Made by a program: the position numbers and the translations under genes. A stretch of DNA of 64,000 nucleotides from Bacillota bacterium (lineage in GTDB: Bacteria; Bacillota; Clostridia; Acetivibrionales; DSM-1351): positions 62,001 through 126,000 of the forward strand of contig JAEWST010000103.1 in assembly GCA_023398105.1 (NCBI GenBank). The letters are read 5' to 3'. A model generated the notes under the pieces. It was not told where the DNA came from. It worked only from the letters and a program-made list of their open reading frames with translations, and searched no databases. Below are positions 8,096 to 17,446 of the stretch, piece after piece. Numbering within the stretch: position 1 is the first letter of the stretch; every line of letters begins with the position of its first letter.

Positions 8096-11000
8096 ATGAA
8101 TAAAAAAATTGCAGCAATTTTTATTTTACTTGCAGTCCTACTTTTCCCAATTGTTGGGCACAAGGTGTATACTGACAAAGCATATGAGGGTGAGGTTTCA
8201 AATGCACAGGATGTGCAGGTAAATGAGGACTTAAGAGGTGTATGGATTGCCTCAGTTAATAATATTAACTTTCCATCAAAACCTGGACTCACTGCAGAAG
8301 AACAAATGAAGGAATTGGATAAAATTGTTGAGAATACAGAGTATATGGGCTTAAATTCTATATTTTTTCAAGTTCGCCCAACAGGAGATGCGTTATATAA
8401 ATCAGCAATTTTTCCGTGGTCAAAATATTTAACAGGCGAACAAGGAAAAGCGAATGACAAGGATTTTGACCCTTTAGCCTACATTATTGAGCAGGGTCAC
8501 AAAAAGGGTATTCAGATTCATGCGTGGATAAATCCTTTGAGGCTGTCAATGGGCACAATAAAAAAACCTGACAAGGATGTAAATGCATTATCAGCTGACC
8601 ATCCTGCTAGAAATATATCAAATGCAGTAGTTACAGCTCATACTGGTCAGCTATACTTAGATGCTGGCTGCCCAGAAGCAATTAAACTTATTACTGATGG
8701 AGTAGCTGAAATTGTAAAAAACTATGATGTTGATGGAATTCATTTTGATGACTATTTCTATCCATCAAAAACTGAAGCAAAAAACAATCAGGATTTTAAT
8801 GATGATGAGACCTATAAAAAGTACAAGGGTAATTTTAAAAATAAGGAAGACTGGCGAAGAAACAATATAGACACCCTTGTTAAGAATTCATATGATACTG
8901 TAAAAAGTATAAATCCAGAGGTTCAATTTGGTATAAGCCCTTTTGCAATATGGTCAAACAAGGATAGAAATCAGGAAGGTTCAGATACACAAGGCGGTAT
9001 TTCTACATATTATGATTATTATGCTGATTCAAAGAAATGGGTTAAAGAGGAATATTTAGATTACATAGCACCTCAAATATATTGGAACATAGGGTTTAAA
9101 GTAGCGGATTATTCTGTGCTATTGGATTGGTGGAAAAATGTATGTAGTGGAACAAAGGTTAAACTGTATGTGGGACATGCTGCCTACAAAATAAATGATA
9201 CAACACAAGCAAATGAATGGCTTGACCCATTGCAAATACCTAAACAAATTGCATTAAACAGAGATAGCAATGCTGTTAGCGGTAGTATATTTTATGGATA
9301 TGCAAAACTTGAAGCAAATAGCTTAGGCATAAAAGATAAGCTTCATGGTATTTATGTGGCAGGAAGGGCTCCAAGTAGTAATGTTCCTGAGGATAGACAG
9401 ATAATTATCTCTTCTCCTGCAAATGGTTATGAAACCTCAGCTTCAAAGGTTAGTATTCTTGGAAGCTGTGATCCAGATCAGCCTATATATTTAAATGACA
9501 CTTTGGTTGAAACTTCCGAGGATGGCTATTTTACTGTATATGTGGATTTGGAAAACGGTGAGAATACCTTTGTTTTCAAGCATAAGGAAAAAGAGACGGA
9601 AATAAAGATAACAAAGAAGGAAACAACTGCTTCAACACCTTATATAATGAAAAGACCAGAGTTTAAACCTGGTTCATTCTCGCCAGTCCAAGCTATGACG
9701 ATGAAAACTGGTCAGAAAGTAACTTTTTCCTGTCAAGCACCAAAAGGAGCAAAGGTATGGGTTGAGCTTGGAACTTATAAGGTTAATTTGACTAGCACTG
9801 ATAGTGTAAATAGTGTAGACATAACAAGTAACAACGCTGGTGGAAATGAGTTAACACCTGTAAGGTATACAGGTACGTTTACATTTCCAACAGCTAAAGG
9901 AAATCAAAGAGTTTTAAGTCTTGGAAAGCCTGTATTTGTTCTTGATTACAATGGCAATAAAACAACAAAAACACTAAGCAATACAATAAGTGTACAGTCT
10001 TCAAAGTATTATAAATATGCAGTTGTAAATACAACACAATCAGAAGTTCCAGCTCGTTCAGGGCCATCCTCCTCGTATTCCAGAGTGACTCCATTAATAA
10101 ATGGTGCTTGCGATTATGTTGTGGGTCAGCAAAATAACTTTTATTTGCTAAAGAGTGGTGTGTGGGTAGCGGCAAGCGATGTTAAAATTGTAAATGATAA
10201 AGCAATAAAAACAAATACAATTTCATCAATTAGAGTTAAAGCTAATAGCAGTTATACAGATATTACATTTAAAATGCCTGTGAATACTGTGTTTGATGTT
10301 TCGACTGCATCAGGTACTGTTACATTGACATTATATAATACTAAGGGTATAAAAGTCGGCACAGCTGCTCCAAATAGTTCTGTTTATTCATCAGTTATTT
10401 GTCAGAACATATCAGGTAATACAAAATATACTTTTAAGCTGAAAGTAGCAGACAATTATTTTGGATATTATGTACAGTATAAAAATGGTGCACTGATATT
10501 TTCACTAAAAAATGCTCCAAAAATTGAGAAAAGCGGAAGCAAGCCTCTATCAGGTTTGAAGGTACTGCTTGATGCAGGTCATGGAGGAAATGAGCCAGGT
10601 GCTATTGGACCATTAGGTAAGAATGGAATTAAGGAAAAGGATATAAACTTGTCAATTGCACTAAATACAAGAAAGCACTTAAAGGCACTTGGGGCAACAG
10701 TTATTATGACTAGAACAAGTGACGCCTCTGTAAGCCTTACAGAAAGAGCAAATTTGATTAGAAAAGAAAAGCCCGACCTTGCAGTTTCTATACACAATAA
10801 TTCTATGGATGTCACAGTTGATTATACAAAGTATAGAGGTTTTTTAACGCTTTATTCCCAAGCAGGTTCTAAGGCAACCGCTGGTTTTATACAGGAAGAA
10901 ATGGTAAAAAACTTAGACAGAGAGAACGATGGATATAGATGGCAGAGTCTGTCAGTATGTATACCAACACAAGCACCTGCAATACTTGTAGAATGTGGCT

Positions 11001-11113
11001 TTATGTCAAACCCTGCTGAGTATGAATGGCTTGTGAATTATGATAATCAGGTAAGAATTGCAGATTCATTAGGTAAGGCAATAGAAAATTGGGCATATAA
11101 GAACACAAGGTAA
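8096..11113 (+). CDS. secreted GHL10 glycoside hydrolase-like / SH3 / N-acetylmuramoyl-L-alanine amidase
   Basis: About 1,005 residues. The second ATG (8096) is preferred because GGAGA sits five bases before it and MNKK opens a clear signal peptide. The GHL10 (DUF187, YngK-like) TIM-barrel region (~45-350) begins LRGVWIASVNNINFPS and holds VRPTGDALY, IHAWINPLR, VDGIHFDDYFYP and ISPFAIW. Beta-sandwich segments and an SH3-like segment (EVPARSGPSSSYSRV, ~650) follow. The C-terminal Amidase_3 domain (~820-1003) has zinc ligands in LLDAGHGG (His ~828) and SIHNNS, with the catalytic Glu in LVECGFMS. It should cut peptidoglycan stem peptides from MurNAc; the GHL10 part may act on the glycan. It is monocistronic by its flanking repeat and terminator. 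Confidence 0.92.
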   Translation: MNKKIAAIFILLAVLLFPIVGHKVYTDKAYEGEVSNAQDVQVNEDLRGVWIASVNNINFPSKPGLTAEEQMKELDKIVENTEYMGLNSIFFQVRPTGDALYKSAIFPWSKYLTGEQGKANDKDFDPLAYIIEQGHKKGIQIHAWINPLRLSMGTIKKPDKDVNALSADHPARNISNAVVTAHTGQLYLDAGCPEAIKLITDGVAEIVKNYDVDGIHFDDYFYPSKTEAKNNQDFNDDETYKKYKGNFKNKEDWRRNNIDTLVKNSYDTVKSINPEVQFGISPFAIWSNKDRNQEGSDTQGGISTYYDYYADSKKWVKEEYLDYIAPQIYWNIGFKVADYSVLLDWWKNVCSGTKVKLYVGHAAYKINDTTQANEWLDPLQIPKQIALNRDSNAVSGSIFYGYAKLEANSLGIKDKLHGIYVAGRAPSSNVPEDRQIIISSPANGYETSASKVSILGSCDPDQPIYLNDTLVETSEDGYFTVYVDLENGENTFVFKHKEKETEIKITKKETTASTPYIMKRPEFKPGSFSPVQAMTMKTGQKVTFSCQAPKGAKVWVELGTYKVNLTSTDSVNSVDITSNNAGGNELTPVRYTGTFTFPTAKGNQRVLSLGKPVFVLDYNGNKTTKTLSNTISVQSSKYYKYAVVNTTQSEVPARSGPSSSYSRVTPLINGACDYVVGQQNNFYLLKSGVWVAASDVKIVNDKAIKTNTISSIRVKANSSYTDITFKMPVNTVFDVSTASGTVTLTLYNTKGIKVGTAAPNSSVYSSVICQNISGNTKYTFKLKVADNYFGYYVQYKNGALIFSLKNAPKIEKSGSKPLSGLKVLLDAGHGGNEPGAIGPLGKNGIKEKDINLSIALNTRKHLKALGATVIMTRTSDASVSLTERANLIRKEKPDLAVSIHNNSMDVTVDYTKYRGFLTLYSQAGSKATAGFIQEEMVKNLDRENDGYRWQSLSVCIPTQAPAILVECGFMSNPAEYEWLVNYDNQVRIADSLGKAIENWAYKNTR

Positions 11114-11166
11114 AACTACATTATTTTTGCTGGAAATCTACATGATGTTAGTCTTAGAATACTGTG

Positions 11167-11198
11167 TACGATAGACTTTTCATACTGGAAAATTGAGT
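11167..11198 (+). repeat. family A repeat, right half
   Basis: TACGATAGACTTTTCATACTG followed by GAAAATTGAGT, about 55 bases after the amidase stop; the matching left arm is weak. Confidence 0.5.
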
Positions 11199-11262
11199 GA
11201 ATAATTTGATGTCATAAGCTAATATAATTTTTAATGAAAATATTAACTGAATAACTAATTTA

Positions 11263-11299
11263 AACCATGTCAATAATTTTACTGACGTGGTTTTTTATT
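11263..11299 (+). terminator. terminator of the amidase gene
   Basis: AACCATGTCA (11263-11272) pairs with TGACGTGGTT (11283-11292), followed by TTTTATTT. Confidence 0.85.
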
Positions 11300-11306
11300 T
11301 GTATTA

Positions 11307-11560
11307 ACTCGACTTTTCTAGTTAGAAATTCTAGATGTTGAAGCTAATTAATGGAGAGTTAGGTCAGAAATAGTTGCATGAATTAGTTGCGTGATAAAAG
11401 CATGCACAATAACCGACACGATGTCGGTTTTAGAACGCTATGAACCATGGATGGTGAATGTGGAAAGGCGGCAAAACTACGAATGAATAGTTCTAGTTCC
11501 TAGCACTTACTAATTCTATCAATTAAGTACCGATAGACTTTTTATATGGGAAAGCTTAGC
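11307..11560 (+). ncRNA. candidate structured RNA / long-form family A element
   Basis: The stretch opens with a family A left arm (ACTCGACTTTTCTAGT, 11307) and closes with a right half (ACCGATAGACTTTTTATATG at 11529, then GGAAAGCTTAG). Unlike the short copies it holds about 220 bases between them. Several local hairpins are visible: TGCGTG/CATGCA, AACCGACA..TGTCGGTT (followed by TTAG), and ACCAT/ATGGT. I do not recognise a known riboswitch. It could be a leader RNA controlling the activase operon, a free small RNA, or a mobile element; no promoter was assigned. Confidence 0.4.
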
Positions 11561-11628
11561 AAATAATAAAAGGAGGATTAAGACTGTGCCATAGTTTTAG
11601 TCTATATTGAATAAAATTCGGGCATGGA

Positions 11629-12633
11629 TTGAATATATTTATGATAAAAGTTGGTATACCGAGAGGGCTTTATTACTATAAGTACTCAAAACTTTGGGAA
11701 ACATTTTTTACAGAATTAGGAGCAGAGGTAATTCTGTCTGATAAAACTAACAAAAATATATTGACTGATGGAGCAAATACATGTATTTCCGAGGCGTGTC
11801 TGCCTATAAAGATTTATTTCGGACATGTATTGAATCTAGTGGGTAAGGTTGATGTTATATTCATGCCAAGATTTACTAGCATTTCAAGTAAGCAATATAT
11901 TTGTCCCGAGATTTGCGGAGTACCTGATATGATTAAAAACTCAACAAAGTCGTTGCCCAAAATAATTGATACAGAAATCAACCTACGAGAGACAAATAAG
12001 AATTCCTGGTTGGCAGCTCTTCACATAGGTGAGTTTATAACCTGTGATAGACGGAAAATTAAAAATGCATACAAAAATGCAGTTGAGGCTTATCAATATG
12101 AAAGACAAATATTAAAATCTGGTGTTTTAACTGACGAATTTTTGCAGGATACCTTAGCACTTAGAATGATACAAAAAAGAAGTACACAATTTACAGTTGC
12201 TGTTATAGGACATTGCTATACAGTTTATGACAGCTATATAAATATGGAGCTAATAAAAAAGCTAAGAGGTTATGGAGTTGGGGTTGTTACACTTGATATG
12301 CTCGATTACGTTGAGTCAAAGTCAAGATGTAAGGAATTGGATAAAATGCTCTTTTGGGATTATGGTACAAGAGCATATGGAGGAGTTTCTCAATTAATTG
12401 AAAGTGAGCAAGTGGATGGAGTATTGGCACTTACATCTTTTGGCTGTGGAGTTGATAGCTTTGTGGATGAGCTGGTAGAAAAAAAAGTCAGAAGGGAAAG
12501 CGACATCCCATTTATGAAGCTGGTGCTGGATGAACATTCAGCTGAGGCAGGTTTTTGTACAAGGCTTGAGGCTTTTGTTGATATGATTATTAGGAGGAAA
12601 ACACATGATTTTTACATTTCCACATCTAGGTAA
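11629..12633 (+). CDS. DUF2229-type acyl-CoA dehydratase activase-related protein
   Basis: 334 residues from TTG 11629; ATG 11641 (MIKVGIPRGLYYYKYS) is an equally good start. Neither has a close ribosome site: the only AGGAGG is at 11571-11576, more than 50 bases upstream, so translation initiation is unusual here. The sequence matches the DUF2229/CoA-activase family: VGIPRGLYYY, then Cys-rich NTCISEACLPIK, CPEICGVPDM, ALTSFGCGVDSF and the C-terminal EAGFCTRLEAFVDMI. In longer homologues this unit is fused to ASKHA activase and dehydratase-like domains; here they are separate genes. Its last 29 bases overlap the next gene, implying coupled translation. The substrate is unknown; iron-sulfur binding by the Cys residues is inferred. 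Confidence 0.8.
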   Translation: MNIFMIKVGIPRGLYYYKYSKLWETFFTELGAEVILSDKTNKNILTDGANTCISEACLPIKIYFGHVLNLVGKVDVIFMPRFTSISSKQYICPEICGVPDMIKNSTKSLPKIIDTEINLRETNKNSWLAALHIGEFITCDRRKIKNAYKNAVEAYQYERQILKSGVLTDEFLQDTLALRMIQKRSTQFTVAVIGHCYTVYDSYINMELIKKLRGYGVGVVTLDMLDYVESKSRCKELDKMLFWDYGTRAYGGVSQLIESEQVDGVLALTSFGCGVDSFVDELVEKKVRRESDIPFMKLVLDEHSAEAGFCTRLEAFVDMIIRRKTHDFYISTSR

Positions 12634-13720
12634 TACATATATTGTAGCTAAGGCATTTCTAGATGACTTTAATGCTCAATATATTATACCGCCTTTTAAT
12701 ACTAATAAGACATTAGAAATAGGCTCACAGTATTGTTCAGAAGCTAATTGTCTTCCTTTTAAATTATTTGTTGGAAATATGCTTCAAGCATCAGCACTAG
12801 GAGCAGATGCCATGCTTATTACAGGCGGCTGTGGTCCGTGCAAGCTGGGCTATTTTGGAGAAATGCTAAAAAAGACTGCTGATGATATTGGAATAAATAT
12901 GGAAATAATCACATTGGAGCTTCCAGAACAAGGACTAGGTGAACTAGCAGCAAGAGTAAGAAAAATTAGCGGAAATTCAAACCTTGTTAATATTGCAAAG
13001 GTTGCTAATTCAGCTAAGAAACTTGCTGTTAAAATAGATGCTATGGAAAAGCTTGTTAGGGTGAAAAGAGCTAGAGAACTTGAAAAAGGAAGCGTTGATG
13101 TGATATATAGAACTTTTAAAAATGATATTATAAAGATTATTGGTTCTAATAATATATTAGAGCATATCAAGCTAACTGAAAATAGGCTCAATGATGTAAA
13201 AATAAACAAAAGTGCAAACCCATTAAAGATAGGTGTCGTTGGCGAAATATATACAACAATTGAACCTTATGCTAATTTTGAATTGGAAAGAATACTTGGA
13301 AACATGGGAATTGAAGTTGAAAGAAAAGTAACAGTAAGTGATTGGATTGTGAATGATATGCTACGGAAAGGTCTTCATCTTCCAAGGGATTCAGGTTATG
13401 TAAAAGCCTCGAAAGCGTACCTTGGAAGGATGGTGGGCGGACATACTCAGCATACAATAGGGAATAGTGTTATTCATGCACAAGATGGTTATGATGGAAT
13501 AATACATTTATATCCTTTAGGATGTATGCCTGAAATAGTTTCACAGGCAATACTTCCAGCAATAGAGGAAGACCATCAAATTCCTATTATGACTATTATT
13601 AGAGATGAAATGACAGGGGAAGCTGGTTTTGTAACAAGATTAGAAGCATTTGTTGATTTGCTAAAAAAAAGAAGAGGAGAGCATATAGATGGGCAAAGTA
13701 AACTGTTATATGGGTATTGA
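12605..13720 (+). CDS. 2-hydroxyacyl-CoA dehydratase D-component-like / activase-associated protein
   Basis: 371 residues from an ATG placed eight bases after TTAGGAGGAAA. The N-terminus MIFTFPHLGNTYIVAKAFLD and the Cys motifs YCSEANCLPFKLFVGN and ITGGCGPCKLGYFGE, with the C-terminal YPLGCMPEIVSQAILPAIE and GEAGFVTRLEAFVDLLKK, place it in the HGD-D/DUF2229 superfamily, homologous to the upstream protein. It probably binds an iron-sulfur cluster and accepts electrons from the ATP-dependent activase encoded next. It overlaps both neighbours (29 bases upstream, 32 downstream), so the three proteins are likely made in fixed ratio as one complex. No classical dehydratase alpha/beta pair is in the window, so the reaction cannot be named. 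Confidence 0.82.
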   Translation: MIFTFPHLGNTYIVAKAFLDDFNAQYIIPPFNTNKTLEIGSQYCSEANCLPFKLFVGNMLQASALGADAMLITGGCGPCKLGYFGEMLKKTADDIGINMEIITLELPEQGLGELAARVRKISGNSNLVNIAKVANSAKKLAVKIDAMEKLVRVKRARELEKGSVDVIYRTFKNDIIKIIGSNNILEHIKLTENRLNDVKINKSANPLKIGVVGEIYTTIEPYANFELERILGNMGIEVERKVTVSDWIVNDMLRKGLHLPRDSGYVKASKAYLGRMVGGHTQHTIGNSVIHAQDGYDGIIHLYPLGCMPEIVSQAILPAIEEDHQIPIMTIIRDEMTGEAGFVTRLEAFVDLLKKRRGEHIDGQSKLLYGY

Positions 13721-14693
13721 TGTTGGTTCAGTCAGCACAAATATAACACTGATTGATGAACAGGATAATGTAGTTGAAAAGCTTTATTTACGGACAGAGG
13801 GTCAGCCAATTGAATCAATACGAGCTGGGCTAAAGGATATTAATAAAAGAATTGGTACATGTATTTCGATATGTGCAGTAGGAACAACAGGCAGCGGGAG
13901 GCAACTAGCGGCGGCAATTGTTGGTGCAGATGTAGTAAAAAATGAAATTACTGCTCATGCCATAGCCTCACAAAAAGTTATACCTGATGTAAGGACAATT
14001 ATTGAAATTGGTGGTCAGGATTCCAAAATTATTTTACTTAGAAACAAAATAGTATATGATTTTGCTATGAATACTGTTTGTGCAGCAGGAACAGGTTCTT
14101 TCCTTGATAGACAAGCCTCACGAATAGGTATAGCAATTGAGGATTTCGGTAAATACGCATTAAAATCTAAAATACCTGTTAGAATTGCTGGAAGATGTGC
14201 TGTTTTTGCAGAAAGTGATATGATACATAAACAGCAGATGGGATATTCAAGAGAGGATATTATCAGAGGACTGTGTGATGCATTAGTGAGAAACTACTTA
14301 GCTAATTTGGCTAAGGGTAAAAAGCTGGAAGCCCCTATATTATTTCAGGGTGGTGTGGCTGCTAATATTGGCATTGTAAAGGCGTTTGAGAAAGCATTAG
14401 GTATGGAAATAATTATTCCAAAGTATTATGACGTCATGGGTGCTTATGGCGTAGCATTACTGGCAAAAGAGCAGATGCAGTTGGGAGCTTTAAAAACAAA
14501 GTTTAACGGCTTCGATAAATTAAGTGGTGATTATACTGCGATAAGTAAAGAATGCTCAGGATGTTCTAACTGTTGTGAAATAGTTCAAATTGCATTAAAC
14601 AATAGTCCCGTTGTATGCTGGGGAGATAAGTGTGGAAAATGGAGCGGAAAGCAGGGAGAAACCTTATCAAAAAGTGAAAAATTCACTATATAA
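13689..14693 (+). CDS. ASKHA-type acyl-CoA dehydratase activase (BcrAD/BadFG/HgdC family)
   Basis: 334 residues; the ATG follows AGAGGAGAGC and lies inside the previous gene. The ASKHA fold is shown by the phosphate loop YMGIDVGSVSTNITLID, the second loop EIGGQDSKII and the adenosine motif FQGGVAANIG. Cys in NTVCAAGTGSFLD and AGRCAVFAESD match the two residues per subunit that bridge a [4Fe-4S] cluster in homodimeric HgdC-type activases. A short C-terminal extension carries extra Cys (CSGCSNCCE and CWGDKCGKW), suggesting a further metal site. Role: ATP-driven single-electron transfer to a dehydratase or double-cubane partner. It is last in a three-gene operon followed by a family B repeat. 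Confidence 0.9.
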   Translation: MGKVNCYMGIDVGSVSTNITLIDEQDNVVEKLYLRTEGQPIESIRAGLKDINKRIGTCISICAVGTTGSGRQLAAAIVGADVVKNEITAHAIASQKVIPDVRTIIEIGGQDSKIILLRNKIVYDFAMNTVCAAGTGSFLDRQASRIGIAIEDFGKYALKSKIPVRIAGRCAVFAESDMIHKQQMGYSREDIIRGLCDALVRNYLANLAKGKKLEAPILFQGGVAANIGIVKAFEKALGMEIIIPKYYDVMGAYGVALLAKEQMQLGALKTKFNGFDKLSGDYTAISKECSGCSNCCEIVQIALNNSPVVCWGDKCGKWSGKQGETLSKSEKFTI

Positions 14694-14695
14694 AA

Positions 14696-14796
14696 TATAA
14701 CGAGGCACAAAATGTCCCCCACTTCTATAAGTAGCGGGTACCTCTTTAATTTTCAGGCGGTGAGAATATCTCCCGCCTCGCTTACACGCCGCTTCT
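14696..14796 (+). repeat. family B repeat, medium form
   Basis: TATAACGAGGCACAAAATG, then the CCCCCACTT/AAGTAGCGGG hairpin, then AGGCGG..CCGCCTCG. The outer CGAGGC pairs with GCCTCG at 14775-14780. The far end with TTATAA is absent. It sits three bases after the activase stop. Confidence 0.65.
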
Positions 14797-15720
14797 TTAG
14801 TAAGCATACAAAAGTAACCTGTAAGAAATTATTAGTAGATATGGCAAAAGAATTGGTTTGAAAGTTTATTGTTTAGAAAGTATTATAAGTATTTTTTGTT
14901 TGATAAAACTGATATGAAATCTTTAAGAGACTTTGATTTTTAAATTACTCTAACTAATAATGAAAAATGATATTTGAAAAGCAAAATATATTATGAAATA
15001 AGTAAATTATATACAAGGGATAGAAGGAAATATATCTACAATTGTAGAATTATAATGTATTCTTGACAATTTGCTCATAGGTGTTTAAAAGCATAATTAA
15101 ACATTCAAAATGAATGAATTAATTGAAATACAGGCATTTCAAGGCATTAAATAGATTAATACCCTTCTATTGACAATAAATAGCATAATTGATAGTATAT
15201 CCATAAATAAAATCTTTATAGTGATGCTATAGATAGCGTAAACACTAGTGATATCTTTGTTTTACTTCTACTCAAGATATTTTTCAAAATAAACAAATAT
15301 AAATTTACATATAAAAAAGCGTAATAATGAGTTGCTACAAAATGCGACACGAGATAAAAGAATTGGCAATATTAAGATAAATAGCTTTCGCACATAGAAA
15401 TTCTATCGCCGAGGGAGAATTTGTAAATATTTGGTTGCAATAATCATTTCAAGAAATTAGTATTTGCTAAAACTAGCCTTGTTCGTTCTCAGTGTTTTGC
15501 GTTCTTTAGTGTGTGTAAAGGTACATTATAGTCAATTAAGGTTGAAAGCTTTAACTTCTCAGCAAATTGCTTAAAGCATTTGTTTTGAAGGGTTTAAAGG
15601 TCTTGGGTTTAAGAGCTGAATTCAAGGAGGCTTCAGATTTAAACCAGAGCTTGAAGTTTTTAGCAGATGAAATTGACTTGGTACTTTACAATAAATAAAA
15701 TTTTTTAAGGGGGAAAATCT
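14797..15720 (+). other. long AT-rich leader before the esterase gene
   Basis: About 920 bases without a convincing gene. It contains the promoter candidate at 15170-15198 and, further down, GC-richer segments (15340-15420 and 15540-15660) with small inverted repeats such as ATAGAAATTCTAT. The long leader suggests post-transcriptional control of the esterase, but I recognise no riboswitch class. Confidence 0.4.
15170..15198 (+). promoter_or_regulatory. candidate sigma-A promoter for the CE15 gene
   Basis: TTGACA (15170-15175), 17 bases, then TAGTAT (15193-15198). It would give an untranslated leader of about 515 bases. Confidence 0.45.
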
Positions 15721-17202
15721 ATGTTCATGAAGTCTGTAAGTTTTAAAAGAAGTATTTCGTTTTTACTGTGTTTTGCAATGTTAGCCTGTGTTATCTCCTT
15801 AACCGGTGCTATCGCTGCTCCTGGTGAGGCTCAGGCAGCTGCTGTAGTTTATGGAGATCTAAATGGCGATGGAGCAGTAGATGCTCTTGATTTTGCTCTA
15901 ATCAAACAAAATTTGCTTGGGACAGCTACTTTAACAAGTGAACAAAAAATTGCTGGTGATGTTGATGGAACTGGCTCAATTGATGCTCTTGACTTTGCTC
16001 TTGTGAAGCAATTTTTGCTCAAGTTAATCGACAAATTCCCAGCTGATAAAGGTACAGGGGACGACGATGAATATGTTCATCCAATAGTTATCCCTTCATT
16101 CTCTCAACTAAAAGCAAATGCTAAGCTTACTGATCCTTTCAAGTTCTATAATGGTGATGAAGTTACAACAAAAGCTCAGTTTAAAGCTCGTCAGAAGGAA
16201 ATAAGTGCGCTTGCTCAGGCATTTATTTATGGTACAAAACCAGAGGCACCAGACAGTGTTAAAGGTTCATTCAGCAACAATAAGATAACTGTAACAGTTA
16301 ATGATAATGGTAAGAGTATTTCATTTAGCTGTTCAATACAATATCCAAGTACAGGTAAAGCACCATATCCTGCAGTAATAGGTATTGGTATGAATACGCT
16401 GAATACTACAGCACTAAAGAACTTAGGATGTGCGCTTATTACATTCCCATGTGACGAGTTAGGTGCACAGTCAGGTGCTGGTTCAAGAGGAACTGGTAAA
16501 TTCTACGACTTATATGGCAGAAATCATTCAGCTGGTTCGTTGATGGCTTGGGCATGGGGTGTAGACAGATTAATTGATGCACTAGAATCAACTCCTGCAG
16601 CTAACATTGATGCAAAACACTTAGGTGTAACTGGTGGTTCACGTTATGGTAAAGGTGCTCTTGCATGCGGTGCTTTTAATGAGAGAATACAGTTAACTAT
16701 CCCTCAGGAATCAGGTTCAGGTGGAGCTGCTAGCTGGAGAGTATCTGACTGGCAGAAATCAAGAGGACAGAATGTACAGACTGCTGCACAAATTGTAACA
16801 GAAAATCCATGGCAGGGAAACATGTTCTCACAGTTTGGTAATGCTGTTACTAAGCTACCACTTGATCAACATTTGGTTGCAGGACTCTGTGCACCACGTG
16901 GACTCCTGATTATAGAAAATACACAAATGGAGTGGCTAGGTAATATAAGCTGTTTCGCTACAGGAAAAACTACACATATGATATATGAAGCACTTGGTAT
17001 ACCTAACAATATGGGTTATTCTTCAGTTGGTCACGGTGACCATTGTGTACTTCCATCCTCACAGTACGCTGAAGTAGAAGCTTTTGTAAAGAAGTTCCTT
17101 TTTGATAACAGCTCTGCTAATACTTCATACATGAAACAAGATGGTGGAATTTCATTTGACAAAAATCTATGGGTTGATTGGGATATTCCAGTATTGAAAT
17201 AA
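15721..17202 (+). CDS. cellulosomal CE15 glucuronoyl methylesterase with N-terminal dockerin
   Basis: 493-residue secreted protein; the ATG follows AAGGGGGAAAATCT. A signal peptide (~1-40) ends near AQAAA. A type I dockerin comes first (~43-100: YGDLNGDGAVDALDFALIKQ and GDVDGTGSIDALDFALVKQ), then a short Asp-rich linker and the CE15 alpha/beta hydrolase (~125-480). The CE15 nucleophile elbow is GVTGGSRYGKGAL (Ser ~307), the catalytic His is in VGHGDHCVLPSS (~441), and the region IPQESGSGG is typical. CE15 enzymes cut ester bonds between 4-O-methyl-glucuronic acid of xylan and lignin alcohols, so this subunit would help detach hemicellulose from lignin. N-terminal placement of the dockerin is less usual. 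The gene is alone and convergent with glgP. Confidence 0.95.
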   Translation: MFMKSVSFKRSISFLLCFAMLACVISLTGAIAAPGEAQAAAVVYGDLNGDGAVDALDFALIKQNLLGTATLTSEQKIAGDVDGTGSIDALDFALVKQFLLKLIDKFPADKGTGDDDEYVHPIVIPSFSQLKANAKLTDPFKFYNGDEVTTKAQFKARQKEISALAQAFIYGTKPEAPDSVKGSFSNNKITVTVNDNGKSISFSCSIQYPSTGKAPYPAVIGIGMNTLNTTALKNLGCALITFPCDELGAQSGAGSRGTGKFYDLYGRNHSAGSLMAWAWGVDRLIDALESTPAANIDAKHLGVTGGSRYGKGALACGAFNERIQLTIPQESGSGGAASWRVSDWQKSRGQNVQTAAQIVTENPWQGNMFSQFGNAVTKLPLDQHLVAGLCAPRGLLIIENTQMEWLGNISCFATGKTTHMIYEALGIPNNMGYSSVGHGDHCVLPSSQYAEVEAFVKKFLFDNSSANTSYMKQDGGISFDKNLWVDWDIPVLK

Positions 17203-17300
17203 TAAAAATTTACTTATGATAATTTAGCGTGTTGCTTTAATCTAAATATTATCATGCCCTATTATGAGCCTAAAAATAAATAAATTGCTATAAGGTCAAA

Positions 17301-17352
17301 AAGCCACCTTTCATCAAATAGAGTGTTACTACTATTGATGAAAAGGTGGCTT
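17301..17352. terminator. bidirectional terminator between convergent genes
   Basis: AAGCCACCTTTCATCAAATAG (17301-17321, quoted in part) pairs with CTATTGATGAAAAGGTGGCTT; A-rich sequence on the left and T-rich on the right allow termination from both sides. Confidence 0.75.
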
Positions 17353-17446
17353 ATGGTTTAAAAAGAAATTAGTATTTATTGCTCAAACACAAACTACGTA
17401 AGATGACAACGGATTTTTGAAGCAATATTAATTAATTCCGATAAAA

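Noticed and set aside
11440..11490. GGCGGCAAAACTACGAAT resembles the start of a c-di-GMP-I riboswitch core.
   Set aside because: The matching ACGCAAAGCC block and tetraloop receptor are absent downstream.
15340..15420. ATGCGACACGAG resembles the GUGCGAC 5' end of some group II introns.
   Set aside because: No domain V, no reverse transcriptase and no matching 3' end; the similarity is too short.
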